A DNA stretch of 5,426 nt, from contig DCTP01000118.1 in assembly GCA_002329625.1 (NCBI GenBank), forward strand, positions 7,004 through 12,429, given 5' to 3'. The notes beneath the pieces were generated by a model, which had not been told where the DNA came from, made no database searches, and saw only the letters and a list, made by a program, of their open reading frames with translations. This document shows, piece after piece, positions 1 through 5,426 of this stretch. Position numbers and translations under genes: made by a program. The DNA is from Leptolinea sp. UBA1437 (lineage in GTDB: Bacteria > Chloroflexota > Anaerolineae > Anaerolineales > Anaerolineaceae). Within the stretch, counting starts at the first letter, position 1, and the number at the start of each line of letters is the position of its first letter.

Positions 1-401
1 TTAATAATCAGCAAGTCGCTGCTCAAAATGTCATTTTGCTCTTTACGGATCATTCATTAATTGAAGACGGCGTTAATTTCACCGTTAATTTCAATTATGT
101 AAAAAAGAATCCGGCGTTAATTTTTCGGGATGGATTGTGTTATCAGGCTTTTTGGACAACCAAAGCGGAAGAATATGAAATTCAAAACCAAAAGTTACGC
201 CCGATTCGCTTTTTAGAGGCTGACGGGGATGCGTTTCATCTGAAACCGGGGAAAAGCTGGGTCCACGTTGTTCAGATAAATAATCCAGTTTATGAAATTG
301 CCGAACCGACTGGAAACCAGACAGAAGACGGCAGCGGACACTGGAAGGTCCCGTATATATCTGTTAAGCCGAACGAAAAGAACCTTAATCCTGTACCATA
401 A
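1..401 (+). CDS. DUF3048 (YerB-like) domain protein, C-terminal part, 5' truncated
   Basis: The reading frame is open from the window edge (first complete codon at 3) to a TAA at 399-401, giving 132 visible residues. The true start lies upstream, so the TTG at 36 is not a credible start. Motifs in order are NVILLFTDHSLIEDG, NPALIFRDGLCYQAFW, then RFLEADGDAFHLKPGKSWVHVV. These match my recollection of the C-terminal DUF3048 domain of YerB-type proteins: a hydrophobic strand plus D-H, a Gly-lacking 'LxFRDG' strand, and a final 'L.PG.(T/S)W..VV' motif. Family members are usually secreted lipoproteins or membrane-anchored proteins of unknown biochemical role; the N-terminal signal would be outside the window. 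About 45 residues follow the last domain motif and end in a Pro/Asn/Lys-rich tail, longer than I expect for the family. The 3' end overlaps the holA 3' end on the other strand by 17 bp. Family assignment is fairly sure; function is unknown. Confidence 0.75.
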   Translation, partial: NNQQVAAQNVILLFTDHSLIEDGVNFTVNFNYVKKNPALIFRDGLCYQAFWTTKAEEYEIQNQKLRPIRFLEADGDAFHLKPGKSWVHVVQINNPVYEIAEPTGNQTEDGSGHWKVPYISVKPNEKNLNPVP

Positions 402-1392
402 GGGAAATATCGGCGATAAATATATCCAAGGCGGCTCTCGAATCTTGTTGACTTGTTTTAAAAGCAAAATCCATTTCAACCAATTTCCGATAGATAGATT
501 TTAATTGAAGGAATCGGAACCGACTTGCCTGCCGCCAGAGTTTTTCGGCGACAAAGGGATGTTGGTTTAATTCATCTTGAACGGTTGCAATATTTCCTTT
601 TTCATCCATAATTTCACGGGTTTGGATCAATAAGCGAAACTGTCTGATAATCATGGCAAATAAGACCGGAATTTCCTGATCTTGCATTAATAAGTCCAGA
701 GTCCGGAACGCCTCTTTTGCATTTCCCGATGCCAAAGCATCGACCATATCAAAAATACTGACGGATGCTGAACCGGTAACCAATTCTTGAACATCCATGC
801 TGTCAATCGGTCTGCCGTAATTTACATATAGAAGCAGTTTCTCGAGTTCCTGTTTGGCTGCCCGCGTATCGTTTCCGACCGCGGTGACGAATATCTGTGC
901 GGCTTGCGGTTCGATTTGCCCTCCCATAGCAATTGTTTTCTTTATAATCCAATCTCGCATCATCCCGACAGCCGGCTTCCGTTTTTCAATAATTTCAGCC
1001 TTCTCACTGTTCTTTTCAGCCCATTTCCGAAGGAATGAAGTCTTCCCAAAAATCAGCCAATCTTTTCGTTCGAATTCATCTGTAATAACTAAAACAATAT
1101 GGGTTGTGGGAGGAACAGACTCCAACAAGCGGAGCAATTTTTTATTCCCGTCTTTTCCGGTTGCCAAAGCAAGCGGGTTGGTTAAAATGATTTGTCGATA
1201 GGGTGAAAGAATCGGCATCGCCATGATGGTATTAAAGAAATTCCCTTCGTTGAAATTTCTCCCGTCCATTTTTGAAAAATTCAAATCCGCCAAACCGGTG
1301 GCAATTTGTTCCTGCTCAATCCGGCTCAGATATTCGGTTATCGATTCTTCGTCATCTCCGTATAGAATAGTCAGATTTTTTGAAGAACTCAT
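385..1392 (-). CDS. holA: DNA polymerase III subunit delta (clamp loader)
   Basis: The 335-residue protein has the usual length for HolA. As the delta subunit of the clamp loader it opens the beta sliding clamp so that the tau/gamma-delta-delta' complex can place it on primed DNA; it acts in the cytoplasm at the replisome. Visible signatures are the N-terminal strand and turn LTILYGDDEESI (residues 7-18), the region around 50-110 that ends in a strand like IVLVITDEF, a helical linker near residues 140-195 containing GNDTRAAKQELEKLLLY, and the helical C-terminal domain. That last domain includes SIFDMVDALASGNAKEAF (213-230) and IPVLFAMIIRQFRLLIQ (241-257), a typical HolA pattern. As in the family, no Walker A motif is present. 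The ATG lies in an ATGA overlap with the upstream gene's stop and has no clear Shine-Dalgarno sequence (the preceding bases read CTTCTTT), so translational coupling is likely. It is the last gene of the radA operon. TAA stop at 385-387. Confidence 0.93.
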   Translation of the reverse strand: MSSSKNLTILYGDDEESITEYLSRIEQEQIATGLADLNFSKMDGRNFNEGNFFNTIMAMPILSPYRQIILTNPLALATGKDGNKKLLRLLESVPPTTHIVLVITDEFERKDWLIFGKTSFLRKWAEKNSEKAEIIEKRKPAVGMMRDWIIKKTIAMGGQIEPQAAQIFVTAVGNDTRAAKQELEKLLLYVNYGRPIDSMDVQELVTGSASVSIFDMVDALASGNAKEAFRTLDLLMQDQEIPVLFAMIIRQFRLLIQTREIMDEKGNIATVQDELNQHPFVAEKLWRQASRFRFLQLKSIYRKLVEMDFAFKTSQQDSRAALDIFIADISLMVQD

Positions 1393-1943
1393 AAAGAAGG
1401 TTCGCAGGGTTTCTTATAAACTGTCCGAATGAAAAAATAAGGATACTCTCGGATTTGTCCCGTATCGATCCCGCTGATTTCCATTCCGTTCATATCGGGA
1501 TCGGTGGTTAGATTCCTCTGAACGGCAAACCCCAACGGTTTGGAAACCTGAATTGCCATGCTTGAAATCAGTAACAGAGAAGAAAATCTTTTTAACCTGT
1601 CTTTTTCGGATTTTGTTCCGATAAAAGTTAAAACAGCACCGACCGAGGTTAAAAGAGAAGCGGTCGCCAAATTGGTACCACATCCTGGATGGACAGCGAG
1701 ATCCTTTTCTCCGTGTGACAGCCTTGCAAATGCCGCATCAGCCGCCTCTTGAATTTCCTGAATCGATAACTTCCCGATAATCCAGAAGCCTCTTTCAACG
1801 GAATATCCGGCAAATTCTTTATCGGGGAATTTCTTTTCGAGAATGTGAACCGTGGCATGCTCCAAAGCATGATTTTTCCGTACATGGTTTACAGGATTTT
1901 GAATGCAAAGATCCCGAACTTTTGTTTCGATTGTTTTTTCCAT
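1389..1943 (-). CDS. DUF6391-like protein with HALEHATVH and HPGCGTN motifs
   Basis: This 184-residue protein lies between radA and holA. I recognise it, with moderate confidence, as the uncharacterised DUF6391 family, which I associate with Chloroflexota and cyanobacteria. Residues 18-33 hold NHVRKNHALEHATVH, with histidines at 25, 29 and 33. An RGFWIIG strand follows at 51-57, and then a helix from about 60 to 78. The most striking second motif is HPGCGTN at 85-91. After it come two hydrophobic stretches, about 92-110 and 120-136, that could be membrane helices, so the N-terminal His-rich part may sit at a membrane face. The His and Cys residues could bind a metal, which is an inference only. 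The start is supported by AAAGGA at 1950-1955 with 6 nt spacing. The gene starts 16 nt after the radA stop, and its TGA overlaps the holA ATG. No function is known to me. Confidence 0.8.
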   Translation of the reverse strand: MEKTIETKVRDLCIQNPVNHVRKNHALEHATVHILEKKFPDKEFAGYSVERGFWIIGKLSIQEIQEAADAAFARLSHGEKDLAVHPGCGTNLATASLLTSVGAVLTFIGTKSEKDRLKRFSSLLLISSMAIQVSKPLGFAVQRNLTTDPDMNGMEISGIDTGQIREYPYFFIRTVYKKPCEPSL

Positions 1944-1949
1944 AATGGG

Positions 1950-1955
1950 TCCTTT
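1950..1955 (-). promoter_or_regulatory. Ribosome binding site of the DUF6391-like gene
   Basis: The minus strand reads AAAGGA, placed 6 nt before the ATG at 1943-1941. It lies in the 16-nt gap after the radA stop. It fixes the start codon and shows that this gene can be initiated independently, unlike holA after it. Confidence 0.7.
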
Positions 1956-1959
1956 ATTT

Positions 1960-3390
1960 TCAGTTAATAATATCCGAATCGGATGATGTTCCTTCCTTTT
2001 CGGCGATGGGAAGTAAAATAAATATCAAGGCTTCTCGAAGTGTCCGGAATTCTTTGACATTCATTCCTTCGGGGAATTTTTCTTTATGATGAATTGATTT
2101 CGGAATAACCGCTGTCGTGAAACCTAATTTTCGAGCTTCTTTCAAGCGTGATGACAACTTTCCGGTACTGCGCAGTTCCCCGGAAAGGCCGACTTCTCCG
2201 ATCATAACAGCATCCGCTCGAATAGGCTGATTCTTTACCGATGATACAATTGCGGCTGCGATCGCCAAGTCGGCTGCCGGTTCCGAAATACGCATCCCAC
2301 CGACCACATTCACGAATATATCCTGTTCACTCAAACGCAAGCCTATTCTGCGTGAAATTACCGCTGAAATTAGGAACAATCGGTTCATATCAACGCCGAT
2401 AGGAGTTCTTCGCGGATTTCCGAAAGAAGTCGGGTTAGTCAAAGCTTGAATTTCGACAAGGATCGGTCGGGTGCCTTCCATCGTTGCAACGACCGCCGAT
2501 CCCGGAGCGTTGACCATCCGTTCCGCCAAAAAAAGTTCGGAGGGATTTTTCACTTCGATTAATCCGCTTTCAACCATTTCAAAAACCCCGACCTCAGAAG
2601 TCGCACCGAAGCGGTTTTTCACGGACCTTAATAATCTTAAAGAAAGAAAGCGATCCCCTTCCAAATATAAAACCGTATCGACAATATGCTCCAATACTCT
2701 CGGGCCTGCAATCATCCCTTCTTTTGTGACATGTCCGATCAGAAATACCGTAATCCCGCTGGTTTTAGCCAATTCGCGTAGTTTTCCGGCACATTCCCGG
2801 ACCTGCGTAAGAGATCCGGCGGTTGACTCCAAAATAGGAAGTTGAACCGTCTGAATGGAATCGATAATTAAATAATCCGGTTTGAGTGATTGAACATGCG
2901 AAAATATGACATCCAAGTTTGTTTCGGTAACCAAGTACAATTTTTCGGGTATTTCACGGATAACGGAATTATTTTCCAATAAACGGGTTGCCCGCATTTT
3001 GATCTGGCGTTCAGATTCTTCTCCGGACACATACAATACCAACCCTTTCTGTGAAAGGTGTAATGCTGTCTGCAACATTAATGTCGATTTCCCGATTCCC
3101 GGGTCACCGCCGATTAATATGACGGAACCGGGAACGATTCCTCCGCCTAATACCTGCGAAAGTTCTCCGATGCCGGTATCCACACGCGGTTCAGCTTTTT
3201 CGTCAATCTCGCGTAAGGCCTTGGGAATTGGGTTATTATGAAGTATCCCCGAAACGCTTTGCGGGTTTTCTTCGGGAATGATCTCTTCTATCATGGTTCC
3301 GAAACTGCCGCAACCGGGGCATCTTCCCAAAAATTTCGGGTTGGTTCTTCCGCATTGTTGGCAAACATAATGGGTATGAGACTTCGGCAT
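1960..3390 (-). CDS. radA: DNA repair protein RadA (Sms)
   Basis: The 476-residue protein has full RadA length and architecture. RadA is a RecA-like ATPase that promotes branch migration and processing of recombination intermediates. The N-terminal zinc finger has CxxC pairs at C10/C13 and C24/C27 (YVCQQCG and GRCPGCG). The RecA-like core has Walker A GGDPGIGKST at 94-103, YVSGEES at 120-126, Walker B LIIDSIQT at 174-181, and the RadA-specific KNRFG motif at 258-262. The Lon-protease-like C-terminal domain (about 275-455) contains VNVVGGMRISEPAADLAIAA and GEVGLSGELR; in RadA this domain is structural, not proteolytic. The start MPKSHTHYVCQQCG agrees with family starts, placing the finger about ten residues in. 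No Shine-Dalgarno sequence precedes the ATG and a TATAAT box lies only 6 nt upstream, so the message may be leaderless. It is the first gene of the operon with the DUF6391-like gene and holA. No disrupted motif is seen. Confidence 0.97.
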   Translation of the reverse strand: MPKSHTHYVCQQCGRTNPKFLGRCPGCGSFGTMIEEIIPEENPQSVSGILHNNPIPKALREIDEKAEPRVDTGIGELSQVLGGGIVPGSVILIGGDPGIGKSTLMLQTALHLSQKGLVLYVSGEESERQIKMRATRLLENNSVIREIPEKLYLVTETNLDVIFSHVQSLKPDYLIIDSIQTVQLPILESTAGSLTQVRECAGKLRELAKTSGITVFLIGHVTKEGMIAGPRVLEHIVDTVLYLEGDRFLSLRLLRSVKNRFGATSEVGVFEMVESGLIEVKNPSELFLAERMVNAPGSAVVATMEGTRPILVEIQALTNPTSFGNPRRTPIGVDMNRLFLISAVISRRIGLRLSEQDIFVNVVGGMRISEPAADLAIAAAIVSSVKNQPIRADAVMIGEVGLSGELRSTGKLSSRLKEARKLGFTTAVIPKSIHHKEKFPEGMNVKEFRTLREALIFILLPIAEKEGTSSDSDIIN

Positions 3391-3396
3391 GGTTTA

Positions 3397-3402
3397 ATTA
3401 TA
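3397..3402 (-). promoter_or_regulatory. Candidate -10 box of the radA operon promoter
   Basis: The minus strand reads TATAAT at 3402 to 3397, a perfect sigma-70-type -10 hexamer, preceded by TGCT (one base off an extended -10). The ATG of radA begins 6 nt after it, so transcription would start at or within a base or two of the start codon. The -35 position (about 3420-3425, AAATAC) is weak. An alternative -10, AATAAT at 3411-3406, would give a leader of roughly nine bases. The region is AT-rich, so a chance match is possible. Confidence 0.45.
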
Positions 3403-3433
3403 AGCATTATTCTTTTACGGTATTTTATTGTCG

Positions 3434-3471
3434 ATTCTTTCATTGAGTTTTTTCGGAACCTGTGAAAGAAT
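3434..3471. repeat. 9-bp inverted repeat in the divergent promoter region
   Basis: The arms ATTCTTTCA (3434-3442) and TGAAAGAAT (3463-3471) are perfect inverted copies separated by 20 nt. The left arm lies just upstream of where the radA -35 would be, and the right arm overlaps the likely -35 region of the LapA-type gene. This layout would suit a shared operator or a looping site. It does not look like a terminator, because no T-run follows the right arm on the plus strand and none follows the left arm on the minus strand. Both arms are AT-rich, so chance occurrence cannot be excluded. Confidence 0.35.
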
Positions 3472-3489
3472 AAAAAAATCCTATACAAT
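3460..3489 (+). promoter_or_regulatory. Candidate promoter of the LapA-propeller pair
   Basis: TACAAT at 3484-3489 matches the -10 consensus at five of six positions and lies about 20 nt before the start codon, leaving a short leader that holds the ribosome binding site. CTGTGA at 3460-3465 with an 18-nt spacer is a poor -35 (three of six). A second possibility is TTGAGT (3443-3448) with AAGAAT (3466-3471), 17 nt apart. No promoter is certain, but the divergent layout requires one in this 118-bp region. Confidence 0.4.
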
Positions 3490-3496
3490 TATAAAA

Positions 3497-3504
3497 AAGG
3501 AGGG
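3497..3504 (+). promoter_or_regulatory. Strong ribosome binding site of the LapA-type gene
   Basis: AAGGAGGG is nearly a perfect anti-16S match, with five bases between GGAGG and the ATG at 3509. It decides the start of the gene: the frame is open further upstream to a TTG at 3428, but that start has no such site and would put a charged leader before the first membrane helix. Confidence 0.88.
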
Positions 3505-3508
3505 TTCT

Positions 3509-4240
3509 ATGCAATTTGTGATGATATTTTCACTGATTATCGCTGTTCTTTCGGTCATGTTTGCTTTGCAGAATACCGCTGTCGTCAGTCTGAAATTTTT
3601 TATTTGGACATTCGAAAGTCCGTTGGGGCTTTTATTGCTGATAGCTCTTACGGTGGGTGCGATCATTATTTCCATTCTGACTTTACCGAGTTGGTTTAAG
3701 AATAAACGTATTAAATCGATTCATCAAAAAGAATTGGGAGAATTGGAGGAAAACTTGGCGAAATATCGGACGGATCTGATCGACACTCAAAATAAAAATA
3801 AAGATTTACGCCAAAAAGTTTTGGAATTGGAAGAAGCGAAAGAGAACCTTGAGAAAGCACATCAAAAGACGCTTCAGGAGATTAATGACTTAAGAAATGC
3901 TCTTTCGAATGCTGAATTGACAGCTGAAGAAGCTGAAGTCGCCAAAAAAGAAGCAATTGCAGCTCGGGATGAAATCAATGTAGCGCTGAAAGAAATGGAT
4001 TTAAAGATTGCATCATCCAAGAAATCCGCGGAAGAAGCTGCGGAAATTACCGCCAAAGAACCTGATACGATCGACGAGCCGGGAATGCCGACCATCGAGC
4101 CGGTTGAAATACCGGAGGAAGTGTTACCGAGTTCTGTCGGGGATGGGGAACCCGATCAGCCGGAGAATTTCGATACAAACAGCGGAACAGACGAATTCCC
4201 GGAAGAAGAAAAGAAAAAGGGAAAATTTAATCTATGGTAA
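3509..4240 (+). CDS. LapA-domain membrane protein with long coiled coil
   Basis: The 243-residue protein starts at an ATG with a strong ribosome binding site. Residues 3-20 form a first membrane helix. Next comes FALQNTAVVSLKFFIWTF (18-35), which matches the LapA (DUF1049) signature of an N-rich turn followed by a short strand, and a second helix at about 38-60. This hairpin would leave both ends in the cytoplasm. Basic residues NKRIK (65-69) follow, in line with positive-inside orientation. From about 70 to 180 the sequence is Glu/Lys/Ala-rich with heptad-like leucines, a probable coiled coil. Residues 183-235 are acidic and Pro-rich, probably disordered, and the end is basic (KKKGKFNLW). 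In E. coli, LapA is much shorter and works with LapB in controlling lipopolysaccharide synthesis. That role is doubtful here if the host lacks lipopolysaccharide, so the lapA symbol is not assigned. The stop overlaps the start of the propeller gene by 7 bp. Domain call is solid; role is unknown. Confidence 0.87.
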   Translation: MQFVMIFSLIIAVLSVMFALQNTAVVSLKFFIWTFESPLGLLLLIALTVGAIIISILTLPSWFKNKRIKSIHQKELGELEENLAKYRTDLIDTQNKNKDLRQKVLELEEAKENLEKAHQKTLQEINDLRNALSNAELTAEEAEVAKKEAIAARDEINVALKEMDLKIASSKKSAEEAAEITAKEPDTIDEPGMPTIEPVEIPEEVLPSSVGDGEPDQPENFDTNSGTDEFPEEEKKKGKFNLW

Positions 4241-5277
4241 CCATTCATTTCGACCTTCCCGATATTATAAAAGGAGTGAAAAAAACAATCTTTTCGATTG
4301 CGTTCATACTTTTCATCGTTATTTTTTGCGCCGGCTTCCAAGCACCGGAAGAGTCATCTGAAATTGAATCGAATGCAAACGAAATTCCTCCCGTTACGAA
4401 AATATCTTGGTCTGCGGATTCCGAAAATATCTTTTTGATAGGGAGCCGTTCCATTAAGCGTTACCCGGTTCCTGAATTGGATCCGCAATCTCAATTTTAT
4501 GCGGCATCAGCCGATCAGTTTATTCAAGATTATTGTCCGGGAGAAAATGTCATCGTGACTCTTAAAGAGGATCGGCAATTACTTTTTTATGAAGCCGGTT
4601 CGGTGAAATATCAATCGGGAATTAAATTAAACTATCCTGCGATGGGTGCGGATTGTTCAAACGATAAGGAGATTCTTGTTCCCAGTTTGGATGAAATAGC
4701 GGTGGAATTGTATGATATTTCAAGCGGAAATCTCATGAAGAAATTAACCGGTTTTCAGACCGCAGCTCCGGTCTATGGGGCTACTTTTTCGCCTGACGGA
4801 AAATCTGTTTTATGGCACGCACGCGCATCATTCCAGCTACAGAATATCACGGATGAAAGTTGGGGATCTCCGATAGGATTCCAAGATTTTATTGATGTAT
4901 ACCGTCTTTCGCCCGATTCCAAAGAACTTGTTGTGGCTGCTCCCTCGGAAGATTATTCAAAAAATGATTTGATTTTTACGGATACTCAAAGCGGAGAGGA
5001 ATTAAGTCGTATTGAAATCGGTGAACAACCGATCGGGGCGATTGCTTATTATCCGAACGGAAAATTTCTGATGGCAGCGGATACCACGAGCATTTATCGG
5101 ATAGATTTAACCGATAAAAAGGTTACTTGGAAAGAACAGATGGTTAAATCAGAACAAAATGTTTCGGATCCGATTCGTATTGCGGATATCTCATTTTCAC
5201 CTGACGGAAAATATCTGGCGGTTTTGCAGTCGGATGAGCAATTGTCATTGGTCCAGTTGGAAGAATTTCTTCAATAA
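4234..5277 (+). CDS. Membrane-anchored WD40-like beta-propeller protein
   Basis: The 347-residue protein has a basic N-terminus (K13, K16, K17), a hydrophobic segment at about 18-35 ending in VIFCAGF, and a Glu/Ser-rich linker at 38-52. The remainder reads as about seven propeller-like repeats near residues 53-80, 95-130, 134-173, 177-213, 217-264, 265-300 and 312-345. The clearest carry FSPDGKSVLW (185-194), LSPDSKELVV (225-234), YYPNGKFLMA (272-281) and FSPDGKYLAV (321-330), the 'SPDG-K-hydrophobic' signature of WD40/PD40 and TolB-like blades. The fold is probably extracytoplasmic and used for binding; no catalytic motif is seen. Position -1 to C32 is Phe, so the lipobox is not canonical and an uncleaved anchor is equally likely. 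The ATG lies inside the last codons of the LapA-type gene, with only a distant AAGGG upstream, so coupling is expected. A terminator follows. The specific function is not recognised. Confidence 0.85.
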   Translation: MVTIHFDLPDIIKGVKKTIFSIAFILFIVIFCAGFQAPEESSEIESNANEIPPVTKISWSADSENIFLIGSRSIKRYPVPELDPQSQFYAASADQFIQDYCPGENVIVTLKEDRQLLFYEAGSVKYQSGIKLNYPAMGADCSNDKEILVPSLDEIAVELYDISSGNLMKKLTGFQTAAPVYGATFSPDGKSVLWHARASFQLQNITDESWGSPIGFQDFIDVYRLSPDSKELVVAAPSEDYSKNDLIFTDTQSGEELSRIEIGEQPIGAIAYYPNGKFLMAADTTSIYRIDLTDKKVTWKEQMVKSEQNVSDPIRIADISFSPDGKYLAVLQSDEQLSLVQLEEFLQ

Positions 5278-5285
5278 AATTTTCT

Positions 5286-5326
5286 AAAAAAAAAGCAGCT
5301 GTGCAGAATAAAACAGCTGCTTTTTT
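5286..5326. terminator. Bidirectional rho-independent terminator
   Basis: The 8-bp stem GCAGCTGT (5295-5302) pairs with ACAGCTGC (5313-5320) around a 10-nt loop. It is flanked by nine A on the left and six T on the right, so A-T pairs extend the stem and a U-tract follows in either direction. It lies 9 nt after the propeller gene's stop and 12 nt after the stop of the convergent trpS, so it probably serves both. Confidence 0.92.
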
Positions 5327-5338
5327 CATAATGATTAC

Positions 5339-5426
5339 TCAGGATTCCCGATAAATTGGGAGGCCGATGGCTTCTCGAACTTCTAACATTGTCTGGTCCG
5401 CGATTTTTCTCGCCCGATCTGCGTCG
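5339..5426 (-). CDS. trpS: Tryptophanyl-tRNA synthetase, C-terminal end (5' part outside window)
   Basis: The minus strand encodes 28 complete residues before TGA at 5341-5339, beginning DADRARKIADQTM and ending EAIGLPIYRES. This resembles the last helix of bacterial TrpS, in which a 'GA-KA---A---M--V--A-GL' pattern closes the tRNA-anticodon-binding helical domain. TrpS charges tRNA-Trp in the cytoplasm. Only the tail is visible, so the HIGH and KMSKS-type motifs cannot be checked. The gene converges on the propeller gene and shares the hairpin terminator. Another aminoacyl-tRNA-synthetase-like or helical tail is possible but less likely. Confidence 0.72.
   Translation of the reverse strand, partial: DADRARKIADQTMLEVREAIGLPIYRES

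Noticed and set aside
854..1201. Plus-strand open frame of 115 codons
   Set aside because: It is antisense to holA and has no supporting ribosome site or family resemblance.
2471..2845. Plus-strand open frame of 124 codons
   Set aside because: It lies wholly opposite radA, whose family motifs are intact in this stretch, and the translation has no recognisable domain.
3454..3471. Possible LexA/SOS box controlling radA
   Set aside because: GAACCTGTGAAAG has one half resembling GAAC but no matching GTTC half, so it is not a palindromic SOS site.
3434..3477. Hairpin in the divergent region as a terminator
   Set aside because: The right arm is followed by A-runs on the plus strand, and there is no T-run after the left arm on the minus strand.
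3428..3508. Longer N-terminus for the LapA-type protein from a TTG at 3428
   Set aside because: It lacks a ribosome site, would run through the promoter region and adds a charged leader before the first helix; the ATG at 3509 has AAGGAGGG.
4008..4361. Plus-strand frame bridging the LapA-type gene and the propeller gene
   Set aside because: It is Arg/Lys-rich frame-shifted reading of both real genes, and both of these keep coherent domain structure through the region.
1..5426. Mobile element, CRISPR array, tRNA or riboswitch
   Set aside because: No direct repeat arrays, transposase-like frames, tRNA-like folds or long structured leaders were seen; the intergenic spaces are too short for most of these.

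Overview
The window looks like ordinary chromosome from a bacterium of moderate GC content (somewhat below half, judged by eye). The best guess is a Chloroflexota (Anaerolineae-type) genome. That is an inference from the mix of families: a DUF3048 (YerB-like) protein, a probable DUF6391 protein next to radA and holA, and a LapA-domain protein paired with a membrane-anchored beta-propeller. No rRNA, tRNA, CRISPR array, insertion sequence or phage gene is visible. Coding density is very high and no stretch of 300 bases lacks a gene.

Layout from left to right. (1) Positions 1-401, plus strand: the C-terminal part of a DUF3048-family protein whose start lies outside the window. (2) Positions 385-3390, minus strand: a compact operon read as radA, then a DUF6391-like gene, then holA. 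The radA to DUF6391 gap is 16 nt, and the DUF6391 stop overlaps the holA start (ATGA). The holA 3' end runs 17 bp into the 3' end of the DUF3048 gene on the opposite strand. (3) Positions 3391-3508: a short divergent intergenic region with candidate promoters for both sides and a 9-bp inverted repeat. (4) Positions 3509-5277, plus strand: two overlapping genes, a LapA-type two-helix membrane protein with a long coiled coil and acidic tail, followed by a membrane-anchored protein with about seven propeller-like repeats. (5) Positions 5286-5326: a strong rho-independent terminator that can work in both directions. (6) Positions 5339-5426, minus strand: the last 28 codons of a gene that reads as tryptophanyl-tRNA synthetase.

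How the genes fit together. The minus-strand operon combines two genome-maintenance proteins (RadA, a recombination branch-migration ATPase, and HolA, the clamp-loader delta subunit) with an uncharacterised protein that carries a conserved-looking His/Cys signature and probable membrane segments. The plus-strand pair looks like an envelope module: an inner-membrane scaffold with a cytoplasmic coiled coil, translationally linked to an extracytoplasmic propeller. No dramatic new system is evident. The least explained elements are the DUF6391 protein and the LapA-propeller pair.
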